Assembly (NCBI GenBank): GCA_030248225.1
Contig: JASANE010001583.1
Location: forward strand, 20,185-84,184
Origin: Trileptium ribeirensis
Taxonomy: Eukaryota; Nematoda; Enoplea; Enoplida; Thoracostomopsidae
Length of the DNA stretch: 64,000 nucleotides
Reading direction: 5' to 3'
Shown piece after piece: positions 1-10,843 of the stretch (positions within the stretch are counted from its first letter, which is position 1; the number at the start of each line of letters is the position of its first letter). The translations under genes were made by a program, and so were the position numbers. The notes below the pieces were generated by a model that made no database searches, was not told the DNA's origin, and was given only the letters and a program-made list of their open reading frames with translations.

Positions 1-45
1 TCCACAGTAATGTATTTCATTGGTCCATCGAATATCCATCACGAA

Positions 46-120
46 CAGGGGCGTATTTAGGGGACTACTGAGGGCTTAGCCCCCCCAGTTTCGAAATCTA
101 GCCCCCCAGCTTGAGCTTTT
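46..120. repeat. End fragment of a DNA transposon or MITE
   Basis: The stretch opens with CAGGGGCGTATTTAGGGG and carries C-rich runs unlike the AT-rich surroundings. This resembles the terminal inverted repeat of hAT-type non-autonomous elements, which commonly start with CAGGG. No matching opposite end or target duplication was found nearby, so it is called only as a fragment. Confidence 0.3.
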
Positions 121-1749
121 ACCGCAAAGTCTGTTCGCCGCTCCGCTATGCTTATACGTGAGTTTCTAATTAAAGTTTTATTAAAGTTCTATATTGGGTG
201 CGCTTCCCAATCTAAACCTTGTTTTTCCTTCACAAATCCATTCACACAAATAATGCAACAAACATTTCGATCCATTCATATTATCGAATTGCAATAATTT
301 CCCGTTATTTTTTGAGTGACGTATAGTCTAACTTTGGTATTTAATAATGTGTTTGGGCTTGTTCTTTTATTATATTCTTTCGATATATATAGGTTCAACG
401 GTTCAGCTGTAAAGTATAACCATAATTATATTGCCATTAATTATAGTATTGCTGTAGACATTAATTTCTGTATGTTGTATAGTATTGCTGTTGGCTTTAA
501 TATATTTGAAAAGGAAATTTTCTGATATGTATGGCCGTAAATATAATACGCCAGTAAACTTAATATACGCCCAGCCAGAATTCTATTTCGTAAAAAGCGA
601 CCGGTGACCGTAATGCATTGTTATGAAATAAACCGTGGCTTTGCCATTAATTTTTTGCTAACGATATTCGGTCAGATTTCGATTTCGTGCTGTAAATTCA
701 ATTTTGTAGTAGAATTAAAATATTCCTTTTGTTAATTCGTAGCAAAATCGTGAAATAACACACCAAAAGCGTAACGTACCGAAAATCCACGTTCTTGAAA
801 TGCACTGACCTAGTTAGCTTCGTGTTCTAAAACAGAATACTCGTCTTTAGAGGTGGTAAATCATGCTGTTCGCGAAGCGCTGTATCTGCTTCCACGAAAT
901 AGTTCGCGACCAGTAATATTATACAGCACTAAAGCAAATACCAACTTTTGATTTTATCACCAGCGATTTCTAACAACAAACTCTGACATTAAATGCAAAT
1001 ATATTTTCTAGACCAACACATGCTGTGTTCGCGAACAGTTGGTCAGAGTATGATGATACGCTGTATCAAATCGTATTGTTCCGCAGATACGTAAGACAAA
1101 CCCATAACACTATGCCATAAGATCATACATGCTAAGCTACAGGGTTTTAGGTGAGTAGCCGCGTCGGGGGGGGGTCGCAAACAGTTGTGTTGAATATTAT
1201 TAAGTTCAACTAAATCAAACTAAGTCTCGCATAGTATAGTCAAGTTATATTGGCGAACAACCATCGATACGCACGCGTTACCTAGTCTGTATGTTTGTTC
1301 GCTAACAAAATTTGACGTCGGGTGTTATACTGTTCCCGAATGCTATACGCGAGTGCTATGTTCATCAATTAAAATCTGTAAAAGTATGTTCAATAACAAC
1401 TCAATAATTTCATTAAAATGTTCGGTAACATTGCTCATACGCTTTGGGACTCGTGACGCGTTTTTTGAACCGCTTCAAAATGGATATGGAATCGCAAAAA
1501 TGTTCTAATACCGATTTTTTGGGAATGACAAAAGAGGATAGTTGCTGAACGCATACAAAGTTTAGTCTCGCATAACAATAGGCGGCCTTAAGGGGGCAAG
1601 AAGCCCGGGCCAACGCTTTTTAGAGCCCCGCGTACACGCTCATGCATATTCACACAAAACTTATCATGGAGATAAAGATCTCCACATGGATGGGACGGTG
1701 TGGGATTAGCTTTTGTTGATGCGATCCCCATCCCGCCGTGGCCATATAC
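121..1749. other. No gene recognised
   Basis: AT-rich DNA with only short, unconvincing open frames. GTTCGCGAAC-like palindromic words recur between about 870 and 1300, and there is a G run near 1167. Nothing resembles a known protein or RNA gene. Confidence 0.5.
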
Positions 1750-2930
1750 CAGAGAGTAACCGGAATTCAGGTTCCGGCGAAAATCCTGTTCCGGTTACGG
1801 TTCCGGCAAAGGGCAAAAACCATACGGGAACCGGAGTTCCGATTTAAAAATTTTGTTTGAAATTTTGTACATTTTTGCTTCTTCTGTGGTCCAAATATAA
1901 TTGTAATATATCCAATGATCAACCTCCAATACAACCAAGCAAAAGAAAATATTAACTCAGCAATTTGCGATGTGAAACGTAAGTAGGGCATATAAATTCA
2001 GTAGGAATTTTGCATCTTAGCCTGCAAGAGTTCGCAAACAAATCAAAGCCAGATCGATGCTTGTAGCAGCTATTTTACACATTCAGAAGTTTGCGGAGTA
2101 TGTTCGAATTAAACCGGTCCAACTCAGTAATACAATATGGATTACGTAGAAGTACTTAGTGTAAGCTTAGTAAACATAAATTGCGTCACGAGCCAGCCAG
2201 TCCGCTTGTAAACTTTGTCAACCATTCCATATCGAAGCAAAGTAAACGTTATCTGCAGCGCCTTAGCTGTGAACTGTATTTATTGAAACTGTGCGAGCAA
2301 TATCACAGTTTGTATCATTTATAGCATTCAGATCAGTGGCGGCGAAACGTTGAGAAAAGTGGCGACCAACTAAAAGGAGCGAGTACCAAAAATTGTATAA
2401 AAATAGTGTAACTGCCTGCATAGAATACAAGCCTGCTTTTATAGATACAACGTACGCAATGACGTGTAACAAGTAATTCGAGTAACAAGTAATTCGAGAA
2501 GTGTGCAGTGGCATTCAAAATGCGTGAGTCGAAGTTGGGCTGAGTCAAAACTGGACTCCGCATGACCTGACTCAGGAGAGAAGACATCATCATCAGAAAG
2601 CATGGGATTTTGCAAAAGTTGGGGCCACTTTCAGTAACATCTTAAAAGTGGGGGCAAAGTCTCCCGGTTCCGTCCCACTGATTCATTTTAGAAAGTTACC
2701 ATCACTATCATCGAATGCTAGCCTAAACAGTCTCTCTGACCATCGATCAGAAAATTTCATTCTATTATTTTCTCTTAGAACCATATAAACCTATACTTTC
2801 GAATTTCCTGCAGAACAACATGTTACAAACGTATGTGTAGTGAAGGGAGGTGACTGGAGACAGATTGAAAATGTCTATTCTACATGCGTTGTAAGCACAG
2901 TCGTTTTGACGCAGTAAACGCATGCTATGC
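1750..2930. mobile_element. Non-autonomous hAT-like element, 3'-truncated
   Basis: From 1750 the sequence matches the element at 33687-34858 in the same orientation: alternating CCGGTTCC/GGAACCGG words, then the same AT-rich body, up to about 2925 (matching about 34555). The left end reads CAGAGAGTAACCGG, against CAGGGAGTAACCGG in the better copy. The GGTTCCGG-rich right terminus is missing, so this copy is truncated. It contains no coding capacity. A smaller element (2334-2680) has inserted into it. Confidence 0.7.
2334..2680. mobile_element. Small TIR element nested in the hAT-like copy
   Basis: Aligning the two hAT-like copies shows about 350 extra bases here. The insert starts CAGTGGCGG and ends CCGTCCCACTG, imperfect inverted termini. 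It is flanked by ATTCAGAT (2326-2333) and ATTCATTT (2681-2688), which match at 6 of 8 positions. An 8-bp duplication with CAG..CTG ends suggests a hAT-type MITE. It has no coding capacity. Confidence 0.6.
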
Positions 2931-3612
2931 AATTTTCGACACACTAAACCTGAACCTTAGCCCCAGCCTAAGATCCTTGAATCAGCCTAGAATATGAGCC
3001 ATAATCTGACCTCAAGCCTAAGTTTAGGGGGTGCCGCCTCATGAACCTACCGCTCTAATGTGTTCTTTTCTAATGATATACTGGTTTATAAATGTGACTG
3101 GGGCCTTTTTCGGCATGCCACTCATTGCGTCTGAAATCTACGTGAAAGCTATCTTGTGTTACCAAGGTACAATAATTTTCATTCAATATAAAGCTTTCCA
3201 CACACCGCGCACGTAAATAATCTATTAAAATACTAACAAATACAGTTTCAATAAGCATTTATAAACCATGAAGTATGATGCTTATCTCAAACACAAGAGT
3301 GTGCTCATGGCGTCAACTGTTCCCTATTGCCGTTGTACCTTTGGTGCTTAATTCGATTAAATCCGCTGCTTTATAGAAACGATTACCACAGTGATATTTC
3401 GCAATGAACATGGTATCCTTTAGTTGTGAATTTGACTACTTCTGGCAATGTCCAAGCACAGGCATGACGCCAACGGTTCAATTAATTTTACCATTTTTTC
3501 TGAGTCGTGATATCTTCAGTAGGTGAAAGTGTTGTTGCGATTACCACATAGCTAGGTGTCTAGGACTTGACTGTCGGTTTTATCTGTAAGCGTTACTGGT
3601 GTTGGTGTCGAG
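2931..3612. other. No gene recognised
   Basis: Unassigned DNA between the truncated hAT-like copy and the first LTR-like repeat. Repeated CCTAA-type words occur around 2945-3025. I see no conserved coding frame. Confidence 0.4.
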
Positions 3613-5102
3613 TGTTAGGGGTTGACCAGGCTACCAGGGGGTTCCCTGTCTAAACCCGTCCCAAAACCCAAAAATTTCCCAAAAATCCGGGATCGATCAC
3701 GGGATGGATCGGCGCAGCTTGAATCCGGTGACTTCCAGAGCGATAGAACCAGCTTAGTGAGTAGCTTTATTGTTAGTACGGCAAACTGACGTATTCGGCT
3801 GAGACTTTTTCGGATATATTACTATTGCAACTGAACGATTCGATTATTTTTGTTTATCTTCCTTTATTCTGTTTATGGTTACCTAGCTACCTATTGCTGT
3901 TCTTTTTGAATTGTATGCGTTGATTGTTAACCTTATGCTTATTGAATTTAACGCTTTTATCTGGCTTCGGTTGGTGGTTGCGAATGGTACGAAGTTGTAA
4001 GTAAAAATTGGAAGAGAACCTGGAATTAGTGGGTCAGTGAAAGACCTGGGCAGACTTTGGCATTGAATCTAAAAATAATTAACGTTGAGTTTGGATGCAC
4101 TTCACAAATAGGTACTTATCGTTCTATTAATTTATCATATTCGTATCATTATTGCCAAATAAAACATGAGATAGCACGAGCGTAAACTAATAATAACTGT
4201 ATTGGAAATAACACGCGCCCATCTGTTTCGTCCGGCAGCGGGAACGTTAACATAAGGAAACTGATTAGCCTAATTCTAAGGAAAAGGATATGGTAATCAA
4301 ATAAACATACGAGTCTAACCGTCCGGCGTCTGCGTACCAACTCACAAAAAGTAATAGATAGCAATTACTCAGGATCTATCAGTAAACCGCCCGGCCACTG
4401 GTAGCTCTAAGGAGACTAAATAGCGTAATTCTAAGGCAAAGGTTAAGCTACTCAAATAAACGTATGGATCCAACCGTCCGGCGATCTCGTACGAACCTGA
4501 CAAGAGGACTTAGTAATACATACCCTAAATTTAAGTATCAGATAAATTACTCAGAATAATTATGCGCTCACTTCTGAGTTGAGAAAAAGTATCCAGTGCA
4601 CTTTTGCCAAATAAAGATAAGGCGTAACGGTCTCGCGTCTAAGTCGAATAGTAACGGATCTTCAAGCATAAAGCGACAAAATATTCGGCGTTCTGGAACA
4701 GCAGTCGGGGAAGGAATTACGCTTGAGGTGGCTGAATATTTTGAGGATATAAGATACGTGGCTCAATTTTTGGCTTCACGGGAACCGAACCGGTGTTATC
4801 CATTATTGCGTATTATACTAATCTGGAATAAACATTTTTACTTGGGCTGGTTTGACTTCATATCGAATCAAGTATCTAGCAAATCGAATAGTCACGCAGC
4901 AGCGCTGTAGGAAATAAAAATACGCTGATCTACATTACGCGCGTCAACGAAGAATCAATAATCCCCACCGGCATAGCACTGGCCACGCGTACGGACCACA
5001 CATCTTCGAGTGATGAATCCCGTCCCAATTTAATAATCCGATAGCCGTCATAATAAAAAGTATAGTCCACTCCTACCACCAACAAAACAAAGTAAAATAA
5101 CA
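3613..5102 (+). repeat. 5' LTR-like repeat of a decayed LTR retrotransposon
   Basis: Blocks of this region recur in the same order and orientation at 13490-14600. Examples are the ACCAGGCTACC start, a GGTTACCTAGCTACSTAT block, the GAGCACGAG block, and the closely matching stretch around 4230-4500 versus 14280-14590. A further copy at 18631-20445 shares the distal part, including the ACCGGCATA.CACTGGCCAC block near 4970 and 20310. The proposed ends are TGTTAG and AACA. Both boundaries are inferred from where similarity starts and stops. The copies are clearly divergent, so the insertion is old or the LTR is mosaic. Confidence 0.6.
4210..4500 (+). repeat. Internal GTCCGGC-containing subrepeats of the LTR
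   Basis: Four copies of an AACCGTCCGGC-like core lie near 4216, 4317, 4386 and 4471, each followed by a variable stretch. Between them recur TAGCGTAATTCTAAGG and CAAATAAACGTACG. The 3' LTR has the same four-fold arrangement (near 14276, 14366, 14429 and 14520) with nearly the same alternating spacing of about 90, 63 and 90 bases. Conserved spacing in otherwise diverged LTRs suggests protein-binding sites or a structured leader. That function is inference only. Confidence 0.6.
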
Positions 5103-5385
5103 TGACGACTACGATGTCGTGTAAAAGTGGGGAACAATTATAATAAAACAAATTGGTCATTATTTTCACAAAAATTGAAATTAACCCAGGCCCTAAATAA
5201 GGTATAAGCCAAAATAAAAATTATTTATATCGTAGTAAAAATTAATAGTATACATAATCGTGACGAATTACGTAAGTCCAGCCTAAAACCTAAAACACTA
5301 AAAATGCCACTTCAAAGAACGCCACCCGCAATAAACGTGCAAAAAACAATCAGTCAAACCCAAAAACATTACTAGTGAAGATCAA

Positions 5386-6340
5386 ATGTCGAACAATGCG
5401 ACAAAAGACCTCGAAGAGATAAAGCGCGAGTTCGACCCAAGTACACCGGAACCCAAAAGAAATGAACGACAGGAAAGCTTGCAAGAAACGTATACCGAAA
5501 CGTTTCATGAAGATGCAAGCACAGAAGAACTGTTTTCAAATATGAGAAACCCGGAAAGATACAATACAAAAGTTACAATGCCAAAAACAAAAACAATTAC
5601 AGTTCATAGCAAGGCATGCAACAATAACAGAAGAATTACAACAGTTTTGCCAAAATATGGAACCGAGCGAACCGAAAATTCCGTTGGCACAGCCAAGAAC
5701 GGAATCGCAAAATACGGATCACGACGAAATTACGGTAATTCAACATAATAATTGTTCCCAACAAGAACAGTCGAGAAAACAAAATCTAAACGATGATCGA
5801 CCGAAAATTGTAATTCAAGGCGTGGAGTACGATAGACCCCTTAATATGGGTCAAATATATACAACACCGACAAGTAGTAATAACTCCGAAAAAACGAAAG
5901 CAGCAACAACCAGCGTGGAACGGAGTAAGGTGGAAATTCAGCAAATAACGGAACAACAACAACAATTAGTGACAATTAATAAAATAAATGGAATTCAAAT
6001 TGGAGCCCAACGCGAAACGAATCAAATGTATGCAAACCAACATCAATTTGGGGCAATCCTAAGACAATTAAATGCGTACCGAAACCAAAATAATGTTAAT
6101 CAATGTGATATGACCTATAATCAAAACGGTATAAGTCGAAATGAACATGGTCGGACCCAGATGCAAAGCAACCAAGTTGTCTCAAGCGATGATCAATGGG
6201 CATGCAAGAAGAACAACGTAATGCGAATCGAACCCAATTTAAACCAAACAACGATCAAACGAATTACGATCAATATGGTATTCCGAAGAATTAATTGACA
6301 CAAACCGAGTACAGTCTGATACGAATTACGGTCAAGTGGC
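5386..6340 (+). pseudogene. Decayed N-terminal gag region of the LTR element
   Basis: Downstream of the 5' LTR-like repeat, an open frame starts at 5386 and runs to 5748. A +1 frame takes over from about 5657 to 6298, so at least one frameshift is needed to read through. The predicted protein is hydrophilic and rich in Gln, Asn, Glu and Lys, and the second frame has many Gln/Asn runs. This composition is common in the poorly conserved amino-terminal part of Ty3-like gag proteins. No domain can be named. Assignment rests on position between the LTR and the capsid-like region that resumes after the LINE insertion at about 10.82 kb. It could also be an accessory ORF. Confidence 0.5.
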
Positions 6341-6359
6341 AAACTCCATACAAACCAAC

Positions 6360-6560
6360 AAGCAACCCAACCAAATACAAACGGGTGCAAAAAAAAAGCA
6401 GGAGAAAACAGAGAGGAGAGGAGGAAGTAAGAAAAAAAAAAGAGACCCAACGGGAAAAAAAGGGGGAAAAACCAAAAGGGGGGGCCTTAAAAAAAAAAAA
6501 AAAACCCCCAAAAAAAAAAGAACCCGGGGCGTACCCACCAAAAAATAAGTGGAAACAACA
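6360..6560 (+). other. Purine-rich tract with stacked homopolymer runs
   Basis: The + strand here is almost entirely A and G with runs of A (up to about 16), G (7) and C, such as those at 6438-6525. Flanking gag sequence is Q/N-rich but lacks such runs. The composition could be real low-complexity DNA or consensus error in a long-read assembly. Confidence 0.7.
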
Positions 6561-6762
6561 ACAAGGAAGAACCACCAGCAGTACAATAAAAAGGGGGAAC
6601 CACAGATTACAGGGCACAACAACCACCGCCCACTAGCAACGGCAAAACCATATATGACAACAACAACAACAACAACAAGATTTTATTTAAAGAATGTACA
6701 CATATAGCATACAGTAATTAAATAAAAATAAATCAGATAGGGTTTAATCCTCTTATATCTGA

Positions 6763-9609
6763 TTAAAGGTTTCTGTCGTAATGTAAAAAATGGTCTAGGT
6801 TGACTTTTTTTAATAACGATTTAAATGTATTAAGGCATGACGATTGTATGAATGGTTTACCATCAACATACTCAGGTAGTGAATTCCATGCATCGATAAC
6901 GCGAACAGAAAACGAGTGTTTCAGAATATTGGTTTTAAATTTCTTTTTTACCAGTTTTTTTGAATGACCTCTGGTATGCACAACATTAGAAAGGGTAAAT
7001 AAATGTTGACAAGCATTAACATTTTTATACAAGCATTTATAAACCATAATGAGATCAAAGTGTAAGCGGCGTAGTTCTAATGGCTCAAGGCTTAATTTTT
7101 GTAGTCTCTCTGTGTATGGTGCATACACCCAGTTGTTTCGTTCATAAAGACGGCGCGTAAAATAACGCTGAACGCGTTCAATTAGATCTATATCCCCTAG
7201 GTAGCACGGAGACCATGCTTGGGCAGCATATTCTAGTTGTGGTCTCACATAAGTGATGTAAGCATGTAATAGGGTCTTAGCGTCAGAAGTAAAAAAGCAG
7301 CGGAAAATTATATTTATAACCTTATATGCTTTTGAAACTAGCATGACGCAGTGAGCATTTGGTTTCATATCATTTGTAACTATGACACCTAAATCTCTAC
7401 ATTGTTCTACTAACGAAATTGGTTCACCATTTAGGACATATTCAGCATTAGTTGGAGACTTACCTAAACGTAATAAGTTGCATTTGGGCGATGAAATTGA
7501 GAGTTGCCACTTGCGTGACCACTCCTCAATAGCATATAAGGCTCTTTGCAAACGGTCACTTCCGACATAATCATTACTTGAAGAACAATGAACATACAAT
7601 TTTACATCATCAGCAAATATTTTACAGTTGACATCGCATAATTCATTAACAATATCATTTATATACAATAGAAACAGTGTAGGCCCCAATACACTTCCCT
7701 GAGGTACCCCGGAAGTCACATCGTAATAAGACGAAAACGTGCTATTCATTTTTACACGAAATTTTCGATTTGTCACAAATGCTTTGAGCCATAATTTCAG
7801 ATGGTTTTCTATACCAAACAATGCTAGTTTTCCAATTAATTTTGCGTGAGAAACGGTGTCAAAAGCTTTAGCAAAATCGATGTAAACGACGTCCACATAA
7901 TTACCTATATCTAATGAAATGCACCAGTCATTAAAACATTCAAGAAGCTGTGTACATGTCGATTTTTTAGCTAAAAAGCCATGTTGTTCTGTAGATACAA
8001 GATTATTGACGTGTAAGTAACATAAAATGTTCGAATTTATAATCGATTCCATAATTTTTGCACAATTTGATAATAACGAAATAGGCCGATAATTCTTAGG
8101 ATCTGCAGCTGATCCTTTTTTATAGATAGCAACAACATCAGCACATAACCAAGCACTAGGAACAACACCATTTAAAAACGATTGCTCAAAAATATGCGAT
8201 AATGGGTAACACAAAACATCTCGAAGCTGTTTCAGGAAGAATTGTGAGAAGTCTGGCGAATGACTGTTTTTGTTCTTTAATTTCCCCATAAACTTATGAA
8301 CAGTAGCAGGAGTGAAAGTAATCCAAGAAAGAGAAGAACCACAGAGTGGCTCTTGAATGGCTGACGAACTACTATCATCGATCGTAAACACTTGCTGAAA
8401 TGATTTAGCTAAAATTTCGGACCGTTCTTTATCCTGGGTTACGAGATCCCCTTGATCGGTTTTCAATGCACTTACGCCACTCTTACTAAAGCATTTATTG
8501 TTTACATATTTAAAAAGTTTGTTGCGATCACCACTAGTTAAAATTTTATGTTCACGGTTTTTCTTGAATGAAAAAATGGCTGTAGTACACTTTTTGGCAA
8601 TAATTTTATACTCAGAAAAGTTTTTCGTGCGTTTACATTTTTTCCACAGTTTGGCTTTTTTTGAGATAAGGCGTCTTATGTGCTTCGGATATTTTCGTTT
8701 GGGTCCTATATTGCAGCACTCAGTAACAGGAACATATAACAAACACGCATTATATACAATGTTATAAAAACAGTTCCATTTCTCATCAACAGTAAAAACA
8801 TGATGTAATAAAAGATCCCAGTCAATTGAAGCTAAATAGGACTTAATTTGTGTAAAATTTGCTTTCGAAAAATTGAATTTAAAATCTGGGGGTTCTTTTA
8901 CTTCATGAAAGTTTCCAGAAAGTGAAACATTGATAGAAACGTGATCGGAGTTTGAAAAATTTTCATCACAAGTTACCTCGGGAACATTTAATGGCGATGT
9001 GGTGAGAACTAGGTCAAGGATGTTATTACCTCGTGTACAAAAGTTAACTAATTGCTCCAATCCAGATTCATTAATTCGGCTAATAAATAAGTCGTACAAT
9101 ATTGTGTGCGGCCACGATTTTATTGACCAATCTATGTCAGGTAAATTAAAGTCCCCAACGATTGTAACTGGCCATGATACATCACATGCACTAGTTAATA
9201 TATCCATCAAATCAATAAGGTATTGCACATCTTGAAAGGGGGGACGATAAGCACAGATTAGGCGGTGTTTCGTCGGAATCAGTAAGTCAATAGATACAAG
9301 TTCTAGTCTCTCGTCCGTATTTCCATAGTCCAGTTCAACATACTTTAAAGCGGACTTTACAAACAATAAAACGCCTCCTCCTTTCCGATTTCTCCTGTCC
9401 TTACGAATAATATTGTATTTGTTGTTGACTTCAAACATCGAATTTGGCACACTGTTATTGAGCCAGGATTCAGTTATTGCCACAATGTCATTTTTGTCAG
9501 AGTTCAGTATTATGTCGAGATCACAAAGTTTGTTACAGATGCTTCGAGCGTTGAAATATTTCAGTTTAAAGGTAGGTTTGCTGGTTTTCATTGTTTGTGT
9601 TGAGATCAC
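6763..9609 (-). CDS. LINE ORF2: apurinic-type endonuclease and reverse transcriptase
   Basis: A 948-residue uninterrupted frame. Residues about 15-235 form an exonuclease-endonuclease-phosphatase (APE-like) domain that nicks target DNA: FNARS (from 19), ESWL (47-50), VGDFN (151-155) and SDH (221-223) are all present. Residues about 480-760 are a LINE reverse transcriptase: YRPISLL (507-513), DFAKAFD (578-584), SGVPQGSVLGP (633-643) and the catalytic FADD (665-668). The C-terminal part is the conserved region seen in CR1/Jockey elements. No RNase H domain is visible. It starts 26 bases after the ORF1 stop, as in bicistronic LINEs. All key residues are intact, so the protein may be active. Clade placement between CR1, Jockey and relatives is by resemblance and not settled. 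Confidence 0.93.
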   Translation of the reverse strand: MISTQTMKTSKPTFKLKYFNARSICNKLCDLDIILNSDKNDIVAITESWLNNSVPNSMFEVNNKYNIIRKDRRNRKGGGVLLFVKSALKYVELDYGNTDERLELVSIDLLIPTKHRLICAYRPPFQDVQYLIDLMDILTSACDVSWPVTIVGDFNLPDIDWSIKSWPHTILYDLFISRINESGLEQLVNFCTRGNNILDLVLTTSPLNVPEVTCDENFSNSDHVSINVSLSGNFHEVKEPPDFKFNFSKANFTQIKSYLASIDWDLLLHHVFTVDEKWNCFYNIVYNACLLYVPVTECCNIGPKRKYPKHIRRLISKKAKLWKKCKRTKNFSEYKIIAKKCTTAIFSFKKNREHKILTSGDRNKLFKYVNNKCFSKSGVSALKTDQGDLVTQDKERSEILAKSFQQVFTIDDSSSSAIQEPLCGSSLSWITFTPATVHKFMGKLKNKNSHSPDFSQFFLKQLRDVLCYPLSHIFEQSFLNGVVPSAWLCADVVAIYKKGSAADPKNYRPISLLSNCAKIMESIINSNILCYLHVNNLVSTEQHGFLAKKSTCTQLLECFNDWCISLDIGNYVDVVYIDFAKAFDTVSHAKLIGKLALFGIENHLKLWLKAFVTNRKFRVKMNSTFSSYYDVTSGVPQGSVLGPTLFLLYINDIVNELCDVNCKIFADDVKLYVHCSSSNDYVGSDRLQRALYAIEEWSRKWQLSISSPKCNLLRLGKSPTNAEYVLNGEPISLVEQCRDLGVIVTNDMKPNAHCVMLVSKAYKVINIIFRCFFTSDAKTLLHAYITYVRPQLEYAAQAWSPCYLGDIDLIERVQRYFTRRLYERNNWVYAPYTERLQKLSLEPLELRRLHFDLIMVYKCLYKNVNACQHLFTLSNVVHTRGHSKKLVKKKFKTNILKHSFSVRVIDAWNSLPEYVDGKPFIQSSCLNTFKSLLKKVNLDHFLHYDRNL

Positions 9610-9635
9610 ACTAGACGGAGAATTAAACCCACGAT

Positions 9636-10703
9636 TTAGTTTAAATTCACAATGTATCTATTATTATTGGTGATTTCGACGGAATATTCAAGTTCGGTGT
9701 ATCGACCTTTAACTAAAAGTCCGTCGTTGATGATATCGCAGTTTTTAAACACGACGAGCTTTTCGTTAACGACAACATATTTGTCTCTATTGTTTGGAAC
9801 GGAAGACAGTTGGTGATTGAGCTCTTTCGCTTTTTCGTGTAGAGCTGCTAGCCTTCGACGATCGTCATCGGTCATAGAGCGTCGAAGATAAAGTCCGTTG
9901 TAATGTGGATTCCTGCGAAGGTTTTTGGCCTCGTTCAGCACCGAGTTTACAACAGAAGATGCTGCCATTTGAAGTTTTAAGAGTCGCGGACCACGTTTTG
10001 TGTTTAGATTGCCGCGTCGACTCGGTGGATGCAGCAGTCCCATTCGAAACACTCGTTCAACAGTCGCGGAAGGATCGAGGAATTTGATTATTGATCTCGC
10101 GGCTTCGAGATCGTTTCCTTCCTCAGGCAGACCCTTCAAAACTAGACAGCGGCGGCGTTGAACTTCGTCATCAGCGACAGGTGCAGAGGAAAAGACCGGG
10201 GCAAGTGAACGAGTGTTTTTTGATGCTATAGCTGCGTATGATGTTGCGGCGATGTTGTCGATTTCGTTCGTTGGATTGACGTCGGTTGTTGTCTCTTTTG
10301 CCAGGGTGTTTACTGCATTAGTTGCGGCTTTGACTGCGGCAGACAGTGACGCGACGTCCTCTTGCAGTTTCATCAGCATTTCGAGACCCGGACCCTGATC
10401 AAGTGCGGTGGAATTTTCGGTTGCGTTTGCATCGGAATTGGCCGGAGGCGATTGACAATGTTGGCGGATATCGTTGTGGCAAGCACGACAATGGACCAAG
10501 ATACGATCGAATCCGTGAAGTGACACTGCAAGTTCGGACGGAATTCCGGCGCATTCGTGGTGGACCCATCGGTCGCAACGATCGCACGCGAAACAGTCAT
10601 CGCCTGCCTCTGTCATGCAGTCGACGCATTGCGGTGGTAACGGTGAAACTTGTTGCGTGGTTGGTTCGGCATTGCTTCTTCGAATGGGCGGCGAGTGCAT
10701 CAT
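9636..10703 (-). CDS. LINE ORF1 with PHD-type zinc finger
   Basis: A 355-residue uninterrupted frame directly upstream of ORF2 on the same strand. Residues 26-75 carry a C4HC3 PHD-like finger: CVDC (26-29), CDRC (40-43), HHEC (48-51) and CRAC (72-75). A region around residues 110-135 with regularly spaced hydrophobics may be a coiled coil. It is followed by a conserved block with RRRCLVLKGLPEEG near 183-196 and RMGLL near 220, typical of the nucleic-acid-binding ORF1 of CR1-like elements. ORF1 products bind element RNA and assist target-primed reverse transcription. The start is the first Met of the frame (MM at 10703). About 100 bases separate it from the inferred element 5' end. A relic of a related ORF1 lies at 31.2-31.9 kb. 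Confidence 0.88.
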   Translation of the reverse strand: MMHSPPIRRSNAEPTTQQVSPLPPQCVDCMTEAGDDCFACDRCDRWVHHECAGIPSELAVSLHGFDRILVHCRACHNDIRQHCQSPPANSDANATENSTALDQGPGLEMLMKLQEDVASLSAAVKAATNAVNTLAKETTTDVNPTNEIDNIAATSYAAIASKNTRSLAPVFSSAPVADDEVQRRRCLVLKGLPEEGNDLEAARSIIKFLDPSATVERVFRMGLLHPPSRRGNLNTKRGPRLLKLQMAASSVVNSVLNEAKNLRRNPHYNGLYLRRSMTDDDRRRLAALHEKAKELNHQLSSVPNNRDKYVVVNEKLVVFKNCDIINDGLLVKGRYTELEYSVEITNNNRYIVNLN

Positions 10704-10843
10704 TTTTATTAATTTTGGTATTTTTACTAGTTATTCGATCTAGTGATCGATAAGATATGTTTCTTCGCTTTTCTCAAGCAGGTACCTGAATGCAATTGGG
10801 TTAAAACCGACAATATGTATCAATCCAACAACCACAACAACCA

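Larger units (their letters stand above)
6657..10802 (-). mobile_element. Apparently full-length CR1/Jockey-group LINE inserted in gag
   Basis: A non-LTR retrotransposon lies antisense to the host LTR element. It has two complete ORFs (10703-9636 and 9609-6763, - strand), a short 3' UTR, and a (TTG)n tail that appears as CAACAACAAC at 6657-6680 on the + strand, just after an AATAAA-like motif. Such microsatellite tails are usual in several LINE clades. The gag-like sequence is interrupted exactly here. AAAACC..ATATG at 6644-6656 recurs as AAAACC...AATATG at 10803-10817, a possible degraded target duplication. Two open ORFs with intact catalytic motifs imply recent insertion into an already decayed LTR element. 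Confidence 0.85.

Noticed and set aside
6295..6636. Overlapping + and - strand frames rich in Lys or Phe
   Set aside because: They arise from the purine homopolymer tract and show no protein-like composition.
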